Shown here piece by piece: positions 48,421 through 60,332 of a stretch of DNA of 64,000 bases. This DNA comes from Lichtheimia corymbifera B2541. Its lineage: Eukaryota; Mucoromycota; Mucoromycetes; Mucorales; Lichtheimiaceae. The position numbers were made by a program, and so were the translations under genes. Every line of letters starts with the position of its first letter. The first letter of the stretch is position 1. The notes beneath the pieces are model-generated. The model saw nothing but the letters and a program-made list of their open reading frames with translations. It was not told where the DNA came from and did no database searches. The stretch covers positions 1 to 64,000 of the forward strand of contig JNEU01000764.1 in assembly GCA_000697475.1 (NCBI GenBank). Reading direction: 5' to 3'.

Positions 48421-48874
48421 TGCACAATAAAGTCGAGAGAGCGAGAGCTTACATCTCAATGCTTGTGAAGGAACAAATGGTATGGATGGATAATGTCCTG
48501 CAAAACTGCGGGTTGGGAAATAGTGAGAAATGATGCCTGATACTGCCAGACAAAGGTTGTTATACAACTACCTGGGACCCATACGAATCTTCTCAGGTGA
48601 CAATATCAGTTCATAGACATGTTTACGAGAAACTAGAGGATATATATAGTGGTCCAACATACACTTTATTAATGTTTAAATCCTCAACAATATGACATGA
48701 ATCTACTGAATGGCATTGGTATAACGAGCACAGGGCAGTGGTGGTGATGCATTGCATATCCATGCGAATGTGTGCTAATGTACCACCTACTTTTAAGAGC
48801 CGCCCAAGTTTTGTTTTGACTTGACAAGGTCCGGGAGCAAATGCAATCATTTTATCCTTGTCCTATTCCCCCTC
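48421..48874. other. Intergenic upstream of COX11
   Basis: No gene supported. It separates repeat copy C from COX11 and holds that gene's promoter. Confidence 0.5.
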
Positions 48875-49606
48875 ATGTTTCGATCCGCTCCATTCAGAGG
48901 GCGATTAACCACTTCACTGGCACGATTTGGACGTCCCACAGCATGTAAGCCTACAGCCAACATTCAACCATGTATGCAATTCCAACGAGGAGGACGCTGG
49001 GCGTCGACATCGAGCAACGGCACCAAAGACGACAAGAGCAATGTCTCTGCCGGCATGTACACAGCAGCTCTTTTTATATCAATGCTTGGATTGTCTTATG
49101 CAGCAGTACCGCTTTATCGATTGTTTTGTGCTTCGACCGGTTACAACGGCACACCAGTGACAGATGCGAGTCGATTTGCACGAGAACGTCTTGTACCTCA
49201 TGAAGATAAGCGTCGTATTCGTATCACATTTGAGAGCAACACATCCGATGCGTTACCATGGTCTTTCAAGCCCGAGCTACGTGAGATCCATGTGGTACCT
49301 GGTGAAACGGCATTGACATTCTACAAGGCGAAGAGCAAGGCTGATGATGATATTGTTGGCATCGCCACTTACAATGTCACACCCCATCGTGCAGGTTCCT
49401 ACTTTAACAAGATCCAATGCTTTTGTTTCGAAGAACAGCGACTTTCCCCTGGTGAAGATGTTGATATGCCTGTATTCTTCTTTATCGATCCCGACTTTTT
49501 GGACGATCCTTACATGAAAGACGTCAACACCGTTACTCTTAGTTACACCCTCTTTAATGCGAAATATGCCAAGAACTTGTCGCCTCCATCACCACCTACC
49601 GCATAG
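48875..49606 (+). CDS. COX11: Cytochrome c oxidase assembly protein Cox11
   Basis: The copper chaperone that delivers copper to the CuB site of Cox1. A single exon of 243 aa. The first ~50 residues are rich in Arg, Ala, Ser and Thr with no acids, a mitochondrial presequence. One transmembrane helix follows ('MYTAALFISMLGLSYAAVPL'), directly followed by 'YRLFCASTGYNGT', the conserved Cox11 cysteine motif. The intermembrane-space domain has 'ALPWSFKPELREIHVVPGET', 'AGSYFNKIQCFCFEEQRL' (CFCF copper ligands) and 'MPVFFFIDPDF'. The ATG at 48875 is chosen over the upstream in-frame start at 48821 because it opens a standard presequence. Confidence 0.97.
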   Translation: MFRSAPFRGRLTTSLARFGRPTACKPTANIQPCMQFQRGGRWASTSSNGTKDDKSNVSAGMYTAALFISMLGLSYAAVPLYRLFCASTGYNGTPVTDASRFARERLVPHEDKRRIRITFESNTSDALPWSFKPELREIHVVPGETALTFYKAKSKADDDIVGIATYNVTPHRAGSYFNKIQCFCFEEQRLSPGEDVDMPVFFFIDPDFLDDPYMKDVNTVTLSYTLFNAKYAKNLSPPSPPTA

Positions 49607-49894
49607 AAAACAATACCACTCCCACCTCCACACTCACATTACGAAGAGTAGAACAACAAGAATAAACACAACTTTGTTACATGTAAAAAGGAGAAATGAA
49701 AGAGCGAAAATGACAAAGGTATATGGAATTTTCTTGTATGCGTGTGTGTGTGTGCGTATCTTTTTGATCAAAGGAAAGACAATTAAAAGCTGTGTATATG
49801 GATGTGGGAGTAATTATGTGTGTGTGTTTTGCGATACATTTCGCTCTCACATTAAATGCTAATTACATACCATGTGGCATGGATGAAAAGGATT

Positions 49895-51185
49895 TTATGC
49901 GGAATCATCAAGAGCAGGGGTTGTCAAAGCACGTGGAAACCTGTCTGGAACCGAGGAAAAGGAGACAGATGAGGAGGGATGATCATTACTATCAACACCA
50001 CCACCAATAATCGCTGATGATGTTTCACCCCCACCAGCAGGAAACGAACGACCACGCGCCATACCAGTGGCGGATGCTGCCGAACAACAGGAGGAAGAAG
50101 GAGATGCCACTATGGGAGTCACTTGGATATTTCTTCGTGAAGCAATGGAAGAGGATCGTGATCGGATTTGCTGGTGAACATCTTTATAACACTTGTTATA
50201 CTCGCTGGGATGAATGATCGGCATTGCTGGTGCCACGTTGCAAGAAATGGTCTCCTTTATAGATGCGCTGTCATTCTTTTCCATATTAGGATCAGCGGTA
50301 GTAGATGAAAGTTGAGCCGATGCTAGAGGTGGTGGTGGGCTAACGCTGCGAGCTGGTGACTTTGGGCGAGACGACCAATGATGAAATAGATTAGATAGAA
50401 ATTTGTTACTACTATGTATACTATTGGGATGATTATTGTTGCTTGATGAGGTGGATGAAACGGTGGATGGATTGGATGTGCGCCGCAACTCTCCAAACGA
50501 AGATCTTGTTGAAGCTGTCATAGAATTGGATGAACTAAGACTACTAGCAAGTGATTCAGATGATCGATGGCCTCGTAAAGTGGGTCGACGTTGTTGCTGT
50601 GGTGACAAAAGTGATGATGTCGATGAGCCAGCACGATCCATGTATGATGGCAATGGTGGTGGTATAGCTGAAGAATGCGTGTGCATGTCAAGTCGTTCGA
50701 GCCACTTATCGAGAACACTGGTAGATCCCATCTGTTGCTGTTCCAAAGCAGAGACCCAGATATCCAGCTCTTCTTTGGTCTCGGTTTGGAGAAACATATC
50801 GGATCGCTCATTTTTATCATTAGACAGCAACAAGAATGTATATTGTCGTGAAGGCTGCTTTTTGAGTATCGACGGTAAGGCAATCGGAATAACGTCGGTT
50901 ACAATTTGGTACTGGTCAAGATGCAGCACATTCTGGGGCAAGGTATCAGTCTATGTGTAACAGCGAGGGAGGGGTTAACATATCAATCAATGGCAAAACT
51001 TGGGATGTTGCTATGGCAATATCCAAAGAAAAAGTGATGTGCATGTATTGTTCTCATATTACCTCGCTCTTGTAGTATCGCAGCTCATTGCCTTCAAGAA
51101 CGAAATAACGCCGCACCCATGATTTTCGAATGCCATGGCGTTGTTTCATCAGCCAACCCTGAGCTTGGGGTGCAAAATTAGACAT
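49895..51185 (-). CDS. PH-domain protein with Ser-rich tail
   Basis: Two exons (51185-51063, 50950-49895) give 392 aa. Residues ~7-112 form a pleckstrin homology domain: 'QGWLMKQRHGIRKSWVRRYF', 'LEGNELRYYKSE', and the closing helix 'ETKEELDIWVSALEQQ' with its invariant Trp. The pattern K-x..R-K-x-W-x-R-R-Y-F at strand beta1-beta2 fits phosphoinositide binding. The remaining ~280 residues are low-complexity Ser/Pro/Asn with short basic stretches, likely disordered and a phosphorylation target. No RhoGAP or other catalytic domain follows. It is convergent with COX11 (~290 bp between stop codons). The partner proteins are unknown. Confidence 0.85.
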
Positions 51186-53778
51186 GTGTAAAATAAAGGG
51201 TCTCGAGTACACAACAAGAAGGAAGAAAGAGAAGCAGCAAGCATGTGCCACTGTCCTTTTTACTTTATATATAAACCGCTTCCAATTAACCCCTTTCTTC
51301 TTTTTTTGCCTCCCTCCCTTGTTCCCCTCGCGTGGTTCTCTAAATCAATCACCTGGGTTGTCTATTCGCACCAGAATTACTCCTCAACCCCTTCTTTTGC
51401 AACGTTCCCTTTTGACCGATTCCGTTGCACACCTTCCACAATAAGCCCAAAACAAGGATGAAATTGGGGGAGTCCAAACCCGTTTTCCTCAATTCGCGAT
51501 TATCTAGTAGTCAGCTTAGTAGAAGCCTCCTAGCATGGATCTCAGTCAATGAATACAAGTTGTAGCTAGCATAATACAAAGTACATAAAATAAGAAAAGG
51601 AAACCAATACGTACACCATTGACATCACTTTGATGAGATAAAAATAATGACGGTACTATGCTGGATATTGACAACATGATGATTGTAGTCACTTGCTGCT
51701 ATGGCTTGATCTTGGCAATGGTTGATTGGTTACCTATTTCTTCCCACCTCACACCACGCAACATGTAGCCATGCAGTTCAAAGAAATTCTTCAAGTAATT
51801 GGGACCTGCTTGCTGATGATGGCCTTTGCGAAAGGCTATGTGCTTGCTCATGTCTTACAACATCACTTTTAACCACCGATGTCTGTGCTCAAATGTGTGA
51901 GAAGCGATTCAAGACGCTTTGATTTGTAGCTTGCGATGGGCTACATAGCGCCCTTTATGATCGAACATCCAGCACCGATATTGTGATAATGCATATGGTT
52001 ATTGGATGTAATGGTAATACTAGATCAAATGTGGGTTGTTGAGTGTTTACTGAATAAAGCATGCACGTTGCTATGTTCAATCGATGCTGAAGATGTCAAT
52101 ATCACATTTTAGGTTGTGATGTGTGAATAAAAGACTCCAGCATTTAGCTTTGTTAGAGAATGAAATGACCGCTTTTGGGGTCACATTTACATTTTGATAT
52201 GCCACTGTGTTGTAGTGATCATAGGCAAGAGTCACCCTTGGAGAGGGAAAAGGTTGTAAAATGGATTTATAAGCTGCTTTCCTCAGTTATTTCTTATGTT
52301 CTCTAGGGGGAGGATCATCAATACATGATACATCGTGATAAAGTTATTCTTCTTTTCTCTTTGCAGATTCATCGTTACCATCTTTTTTGATCGTTTCTAC
52401 TAATTCATGATGTAGGGTGTTGTCAAAATCCGAGTGGCAGAAATGGTTCTCTATTTTATTTATCATCTTTGGGTATTTTGAATGCCAAGTCTTTGGGTCG
52501 TATTGCGCTAAACACAGTAAGGGGTGTTTGGTAATCTCCAACGTGGTGATTTCGCGGCACTGCCGGCATATAGCAAGAGGAGGAAGGTGACACAATTGAA
52601 TTAGTGATTTCCCTAAAAGAGTCAATGAGCGAGCCCTTGCATAGTGGACAACTCATCTCATCATTGTCTAAAGTCGCTTTCTTCGTAGACAATGTCACAA
52701 CCCTTACATAACGACACCACCTTATCCCGTATCTCGTGAAGCTTTAAGAACCTGATAAAGAGGACTTAGATCTCCCTATGAGCAGAAAGGGAAAAGTGGG
52801 GGATCGTGTTGGATGTAGCAGGTCACGGTCATGTTAAGCAAGGAGGACGGTAGGAGAAGTGGGGCAACCCGAATAAGAGGAGTAAATGTGATGACAAAAA
52901 TGACCCGTGTTACATCTTCCCCTGGCCAATGGATGTTGACAATCGTTTTTGGACCACAATGATGCCAGCTGCAACACAAACAATGCGAACAATGGACAAC
53001 GTGGGATATTTGATTTCTGTGTAACCGACATGCCAGAATATGTCAGCATTTGTATTGACTGCAAGATATAACGCTACCAATGACAAACGCGTAGAATATG
53101 ACACAATTTACTTTTCTCCTTAAGCTTGCATTACATCCTATCCATCTATACATAACATGATGCTTTACTAAAGTATCATATATAACGTATCATCGCGGGA
53201 TTGTTCTGCATTATTAGACCCCTGTAGAATGTAAGAGAAGCCAATGAGTGATAATGTCGACAATTCGTGGCAAAAAAAACGTCGTTCAGACACACCTTGT
53301 GTAGTCAACTACAAAAAACTATCACATATAGGAGCATAGAATGTCATTTTGCGATCAAACCACTTACTCGAGCATAAGACCCCCTTTTATTAGGAGGTGT
53401 GATTTACGGATGATGATAAGGGCATAGGTGTTTACGGATCATTCTTCCGTTTTTGTGATTTAATGGAGGATTGCATGTGGGGTGAGCAGCAAAAGGAGGA
53501 ATATGAATCACATCATGTGCAATGGAATGGATATGCAAGCTCCCATTGCTGTTAGTGATGATATCAGCAGTCGAAAGCCGCCCATCCGAATGCTCTTTTT
53601 TTGACATGTTCGTACACATTGATGTATTATCCAGGTTTGCAGATAAGATGGATCAAGTAGCAAAGGCCCAAGCAGTATGCATGATGCGCACGTGATCTTA
53701 ATAATGCCACCAGCGGAGTGGCTTGTTTGAAATATGGGAGCGTGTTGGATAATTGCATGTTCAGTTCTCTCTTTCAGT
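51186..53778. other. 2.6-kb gene-poor region
   Basis: The first ~350 bp are the promoter side of the PH-domain gene, CT-rich on the plus strand. The one interesting item is the possible zinc-ribbon fragment at 52344-52698 listed separately. Other frames are short and without features. I see no repeat copies shared with the 7-12 kb block. Confidence 0.5.
52344..52656 (-). pseudogene. Possible zinc-ribbon gene or fragment, unknown
   Basis: On the minus strand, one frame holds 'EMSCPLCKGSLIDSF' and an overlapping frame continues with 'LPPLAICRQCREITTLEITK' and a charged, Lys/Glu-rich end before a stop. Two CxxC pairs about 25-35 residues apart suggest a zinc ribbon split by a frame change or by a very short intron. 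I found no splice pair that joins them cleanly, so it may be a decayed gene. The family is not recognised. Confidence 0.3.
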
Positions 53779-54510
53779 ATGGGCTCGTCCGATAAAGTTA
53801 AAGAAAAAGAAAAGCACGCAACCGATCTTGCCAAGGTATGGTGAATATCATACATTGCGATTGCTCATTAACACGATCGACACACGATTGACATTAGAAG
53901 AAAAGCAAGAAGGACAAGTCGAGCGATGGTAAAGCTTTAGTGTACTAGCTCGCTATATCATGATGATTAATGCTTTATTATTTTCATAGACAAGAAACGA
54001 AAGCGAGAGGAGAGCGTAGAGAAGAAGGCTAAGAAGTCTAAAACGAGTGGCGATGATGGCGTGAAGAAGGAAAAGAAAAAGAAGGAGAAGAAGAAAAAGG
54101 ACAAGACAAAGGGCGACGATGAAAAGAAGCAGCGAAAGCATGCATGCGACAGCAACCCTTCAACGCCAGAGAACATTGATACACAACCATCATCACCTTC
54201 GAATACCAACAACGACGATGCTAAAGAGGAAAGTGGTGGATGGAACAACTGGAACAAAGCCAGCTTTGGTGGAGATCAGCAGCAGAAAGACAAGTTCTTG
54301 CGCCTGTTAGGTGCCAAAAAGGCGAGCAACCAATCATCGGAACGTCAGCAACCCAAAAAGTCAGGAGGAGGTTTGTATGGGTCTCTAAAGAGTGCTATTG
54401 ACGAAGATGAGAAGCACCGTATTTCCAATGATTTGCAAAAGCAGTTTGAGGATGGATTACGGTTTAGAAAGCAGCAACAAATGGGCCGTCGCGGTGGTCT
54501 CGGTAGCTAG
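53779..54510 (+). CDS. KNOP1/SMAP-domain lysine-rich protein
   Basis: Three exons (53779-53835, 53898-53928, 53990-54510) give 202 aa. The N-terminal half is extremely Lys/Glu-rich ('KKEKKKKEKKKKDKTKG') and should act as nuclear or nucleolar localisation signal. The C-terminal half has 'WNNWNKASFGGDQQQKDKFL' and 'RLLGAKK', then a helix ending 'DLQKQFEDGLRFRKQQQ' and 'GRRGGLG'. These match the small acidic protein-like (SMAP) domain found in animal KNOP1 (lysine-rich nucleolar protein 1) and SMAP. The molecular role of the domain is not established; a ribosome-biogenesis or nucleolar role is inference. The second exon is only 31 nt. Confidence 0.8.
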
Positions 54511-56991
54511 GCAACCATTTTAAGATATCATTCATTGACAACATCCACATCATGTATATAAAGTTAGCAGTTGCTATATTCATCTTGACATGTGATTTAT
54601 TCGTGATGCATCGTAGTGGGGGACGGTGATGGGGAAGATGTGCAGTATCTGCAATGCAGAAATAGACATAAGCTCGTCTAATTGTGGCAGCACAAGGTGC
54701 ATATGGCTTTTGAGGATTGGGATTGTGATGTTAGCCAGTTCACATATGTAGGGCCATAAAAACCAGTCAACCGAATTGTCGTTGGGCCTAGCAAAACGGT
54801 TAATTGGCATGTTCTCAGTCAGTTTTTAAGGCGAATCTTACCAACTGTCTGAAATCCCCATATGCTGTTCAGTTTCTATCGTTGTATTGTTGCTTGTGTA
54901 AAGCGAGCCAGCCTGTATAGATCGGTGACCGCCAGGATGTCGGACGCATTTGCGACTTTCAAGATAATTGTTCGCTATATCCATCCTGCATCAACCATTC
55001 ATAGCGGTGGATGGGCAGCATACAATGGGTTGCGTGGCCTTGGCTATCGACATGAGGTAGTCAACCATTCCCAGAAGTTTATTCGTCCTGCTGGTGTTCA
55101 CACGAATGCTATTGAAGGTGAGACTTTATATTGCAATCAGGACTCGCAATTGCTGGGACTGGGATGTTCACTGAAGCATGTGGGATAGCCGTGCTGATAA
55201 TGAACGTATGTATCTACTACATAGTCTGGTCGTTCTTGAATACTTTAATTTGCCTGCGTGTTTGAGCTCTTGCTCCAGACATTCATTTCCATCATTCAAC
55301 TTTGTTGATCCGAGCTGATTTGACCAAACTATTATATAGTGATGAGTTTAAGAAAGCTTTTTTGATGGATTGTGGTGTTACCTATGGGCAATTCTCGAGG
55401 GGTTTTCGATTGTAAACAATCCTTGCATTAATGGATGTACAAATGATGATGTGATATGGCCTTCTGACAATGGTTGTAAGTCGACGTCTTTCCATGAGGG
55501 GATCCTTGTCAGCAGTAGAGAAAATGGAAAAGAGAAGAAATAGGAAATGCATGCTCGAAATCACTTATAGCGACTTTCAGAATGTGCAATGAAAGTGATA
55601 TAGCTACCAAGGTGACCTTGTGGCTCGGATGGCGTTTTGTTGTGGTCCTTGTACACTTTTTGCTCATGCAAGGATGCATGATTTCGGCATCCATGCTATC
55701 AATATCGCCATCCCGGAACGACCAAAGAACAAAGCCTGAGGATTGCAACAATGCATGCACGTGTCATATAATCAAATGCACCATTACAATTCCAGAACCC
55801 GACGTACACCATGGCACGAAACCAACCTTTGCAGAAGCTTCACGGGGAGATAGCTATCTCGAACGTAACTAAGGTGTCGTGTGCAACGACAATGAGAGTA
55901 GGATAAAAATAAAGCGCTATGAATGTCCACAAGATCAGCACCTCTACTATTCACAGGTTGCAAGATGTGATACACACAAACCTTGGTTATTCAGCCTTGT
56001 AAGCAATCAAAGAAGGATGGCAGAGGAAAGAAATGTGTGGGAGTATGATGGGAGGCGACAACATCCCTTTATTGTGTATTGTGGGCGTCGGTATTTCTGT
56101 TTGTTTTGGAAGATCGATAAATTGATGCATGAGCTGATAAAGTGATGGGGTGCATATACTTACCATGTTGTCAGCCCACTCACGATGTTGGTATGTGTGC
56201 TCGGTACGTAAGAAGTTTAGCCTGACATTGCGTAACTGTGGTTTGAGTAGAGAATGGTGCAAGAGACATGTGCAAATGGCCAAGTCCAAGTGGGCACGAC
56301 CTTTTCCTAATAGAGATATCTATGGCTAACACATTATCAATGGGTCTCGCCGTCAACACAGGTGTTTGCTGCACACAAGGGTCGATCCATGATGCTACTT
56401 GGTGGTAGTCGATTTGGATGAGATAGAGAAGATTGCATTATATATCATAATAAGCGACGAAGGAAAGGTTCAGGAACATTGTGTATTGGTGAAGGTAGGC
56501 GTTTCGTTGGTAATGTGTATAGCTCAATGTTTATTACATTCGTACTACTACTCTGAATACGAATCATGATTCAAACGGCCTGTTGATCACTAAGATAAGG
56601 GAAGTTGCAACGCTGACTTATGGGACCCTGATTAAAGTGCAGGTACCACAGCAAGAATGAGCCGACCGTTGGGAAGAGAAAGCGTGCCTGAAATTGGCAA
56701 TCCAAAAGAGCCACGTATCCTGGCAACATTGGATGTGAATAAAGCGTGATCCGAACATTGTATGGTCACATGCCAGCAATAAAATGTTCATATGTATGTG
56801 TTTTTATATTATAATAACTTGTAGAGTATGTGAGATAAGGCATTTGTGTACCTTAACAGAGGGTCAAATGGGAATTGACTGTAATGCATGCAACGTGGCT
56901 GACTCTTAATGGAAAGATATTTTGAGTGGTGTCACATCACTGACGCCTTGACTCCTTCCTTCTAACTCCATCACCACTCTCGTTCATCGGG
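54511..56991. other. Intergenic region with transposon remnant
   Basis: Apart from the Merlin-like transposase fragment at 54862-55188, this stretch holds no supported gene. Near 56025-56070 a block resembles ~23155-23200, part of an old dispersed repeat. The final ~60 bp are the leader of SEC24. Confidence 0.5.
54862..55188 (+). pseudogene. Decayed Merlin / IS1595-like transposase fragment
   Basis: The translation contains 'KIIVRYIHPASTIHSGGWAA' then 'YNGLRGLGYRHEVVNHSQKF' and 'VHTNAIEG', the core of the ISXO2-like (DDE_Tnp_IS1595) catalytic domain. In active members the first block reads S/T-D-x-W; here the Asp is Gly, so a catalytic residue is lost, while the later Glu in 'HTNAIEG' is kept. 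The domain breaks off just after that Glu and no N-terminal half is found upstream. It is best read as a remnant of a Merlin-type DNA transposon. No terminal inverted repeats were identified. Confidence 0.75.
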
Positions 56992-59900
56992 ATGACTCAA
57001 AACTATCCTTACGCTAATCCCGCGTTTACAGCTCCTGTCAATGGAGCACCGATGCCAGTTCGGTCACCATCACAAGGCCTTTCTCCTCCCACAACGCCAA
57101 ATATGCAGAACAGGGCTGGTTCACCATCACTGCAACAAGACCCTCATCACTCCAGTCGACGCGCTAGACGCCATTATCCAACCTATGTTCAACAGCAACC
57201 ACCACAGCAACAGCAACCGTTGCCACCTTCGCCCATGCAACAACCTCCCTTGCCACAACCTCCCATGCAACAACCTGTCATGCCAACACCTTCCACCAAC
57301 GACTATGCTACTCCCGCAGGACTCGCTAATGGTGTGGCCAATATGAATCTATACAACAACGCTCCCAGTAATCCAGCACGAGATGATGTACCTCTCGTGG
57401 GTCAGGCACCACTCATTAACGACTTGGATATGGCTCCTCCTACTGCTCACGTTCCGCAACATGTAAGATGATGTTATCTTTATTTGATTGCTAGGCAAAC
57501 TGATCCATTCATTATTCATATTGATAGATGACAGTTACACCATCTCCTCACGCTCAATCTAGTTCAACCTTTATACGTTCAACATTAAATGCCGTGCCTG
57601 CCTCCAACGCCTTGTTGAAAAAGAGCAAGCTTCCTTTGGCGCTTTTACTCGAACCTTATCCTTCGGTCAACGTAAGTCAATCCGTGCTCCTAACTAGGCC
57701 TTTCTCTAATCTCAGACACTTTTCAATCAAAAGGAAAATGTACCTGTGGTTTCTGATACTGTTATTGCTCGGTGTACTCGGTGCAAATCTTATATCAATC
57801 CCTTTGTACGATTCAGTCAAGGTGCTCTTAAATGGCAATGCAATTTGTGTGGATTGGATAATGATGGTAAGGATGAGGACAATGAGGTCAAAGATACAAC
57901 CAGAGACTAACATCCATGTGTAGTACCTAGTGCATTTGATTGGGATGTTGTCAACCAGCTATCCGTGGATCGTTGGCAACGCGTGGAACTCAATTACGGC
58001 TGCGTTGATTTTATGGCTTCAGCTGAATACATGGAACGCCCACCACAACCACCTGCTTACGTCTTTGTGATCGATACATCCTATCAAGCCGTACAAACAG
58101 GCATGGTCAGCGTCACTGCCACTGCCATTTTGGAATCACTTGACAAGATACCCAATGATGATGGTCGTACCAAGGTTGCTTTTATTACTGTGGACAATGC
58201 AGTTGGCTTTTATAAGCTAGCAGGAGAGGAACCTGAAATGCTGGTTGTGGGAGACTTGATGGAAGTGTATCTGCCGCGTGCTGCAAGTGACTTGTTGGTC
58301 GAGTTGACGGATGCCAAAGCAGTGGTACAAGATTTACTGGAACGTTTAAAGACGATGCATAATGGGACTCACATGGTTAACAATTGCCTGGGAACAGCTT
58401 TACAAGCAGCTCGTAAATTGTTGGTGAGAGATTGAGCCATTTTGTATCCTTAATACAGCTCTTTTAACCTACATCTTTCTATAGTCATCCACGGGAGGAA
58501 AGATTATCTGTTTCCAAGGAAGTCTTCCTAGCATGGGAGATGGCACAGTGAGACCCGCCGATGAAAAGAAGGCCGTGATCGATACCGCTATTATGGCCCC
58601 ATCCAACATGTTTTATCGTACCTTTGCCACTGAATGCGCAAAATCTCAAGTGTGCGCCGACATGTTTGTTATTGGAACAGGACCTCATGCTGATGTAGCC
58701 ACCATGAGTAAGTATCTGTTTGGGTGCGAGTCTATGGGGATCGAGCGGCTGATATCCGTGCTTTGTATAGACGTTATTCCTCGATTCACAGGTGGTCAAA
58801 CACACTTCTTCCCTGGATTCAATGCCAAGAACCCTGCTGATGTGCAAAAGTTGACCCATGAAATCCAGTCGCTATTGGGTGAGCAGATTGGCTTGGAGGC
58901 GGTGATGCGTACACGTTGTTCTCCTGGTTTGGTGTGCCACGCTTTCCATGGCAATTGCACAACCCGAGTACCGGACATTATGGCATTACCCAACGTACCA
59001 CGTGATCAATCATACTGCATCGAACTCACTCTTGAAGATGATATCCAATCAAGCCATGTCTATTTCCAAACCGCTCTTTTGTATACGACATGCTTTGGAG
59101 AACGTCGCATCCGTGTCATCAACCTTTGCCTTCCTGTGGCACGCACTCTACCAGAAATATTTTCGTCGGTCGATCAGGTCGCTATTGCCCGTGCTCTCTG
59201 TCATGAAGGTAAACACAGCATGGTGGTATATATACAGCATCATTCTTATTTGATGATCATGTTCTTTAGCTATTGATAAGGCTGTGACACAAAAGCTGAA
59301 GGATGCAAGGGACCTGCTAGCAAAGGGCACTATCGACATTTCTAGCGCTTATGCAAGAGAAGTGATTGGATCAGTAGCATCCGGAGCAGCACGATTATCT
59401 CTGAGTCGCAATTTGGCAATGTTGCCATTCCTTGCTCTTGGTGTGCTCAAGACAGTATGTATGGTATTTGATTGGCGCAGAGGATTATAGCTAACTTCTT
59501 TTTTGCAAAAAAAAAAAGGATACCTTTAATGAGGCTGGGAATATTCCAATGGATATGCGTGCACAATCCACTGTTCTTCTCAGGACGCTGCCTACTTCAT
59601 TGTGGCTCGAATACGTTGCTCCAAAATTTTATGCACTACATTGTATGCCACAGCAGGTATGACAACGAATAACATCCTTCCTTTAATGTTCATTATCCTC
59701 ACACACAAGTTTTCTTTGTCTAGGCTGGAACCAATGATCCTCAAACAGGTCGATGTGTTATGCCACCACGTATGAATTTGACGAGTGAAAAGTTTGAGCG
59801 ACATGGCTGCTATCTCATCCACGACAGTCAACGAATCTACATTTGGATTGGTAAAGATGCCGTGCCACAGCTATGCAATGACTTGCTCGGTGTACCAAAC

Positions 59901-60257
59901 ATTGGCCAAGTGCAATCTGGACAGGTAAAAAGAATGGGGTATGTGAAACATCCAGAGAAAGGGACTCACATGTAATTTATTTAGATGGTTGAGCTTCCCC
60001 AATTGAAGAACGCCTTCTCCCAACGTGTATCAAGTATTGTCCATGCGATTCAAAAGCAACATCAAGGCACCTATTTCCCCTCATTGTATATTGTCAAAGA
60101 AGATGGCGAACCCATGCTACGAGCCATGTGTCTTAGTCGCCTTGTGGAAGATCGATTACCAACAGGCCCATCAACAGCAGGCGCAAATCAACAACAAGTC
60201 AGCTCGGGGATGAGTTATTTCCAATGGCTCGGATTCGTGCGTTCAAAATGCCAGTAA
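56992..60257 (+). CDS. SEC24: COPII coat subunit Sec24
   Basis: The cargo-selecting subunit of the COPII coat on ER exit sites. Ten exons (56992-57462, 57528-57671, 57716-57866, 57924-58423, 58485-58707, 58771-59208, 59270-59454, 59519-59656, 59724-59924, 59985-60257) give 907 aa. The N-terminal ~150 residues are Pro/Gln-rich. The zinc finger is 'CTRCKSYINPF' with 'WQCNLCG'. The trunk domain has 'PPAYVFVIDTSYQAVQTGM' and 'KIICFQGSLPSMGDG', then the beta-barrel and helical domains ('DIMALPNVPRDQSY'), and the gelsolin-like domain with 'CYLIHDSQRIYIWIGKDAVP'. The C-terminus 'SYFQWLGFVRSK' is typical. One intron acceptor (59517-59518) follows a run of A instead of pyrimidines. Confidence 0.97.
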
Positions 60258-60332
60258 ATGGATTACATGTTATATATTTTTTATACACGAGATGAATAGT
60301 CAAAGAAAAGAAAAAATAATAGACTCTACGAT

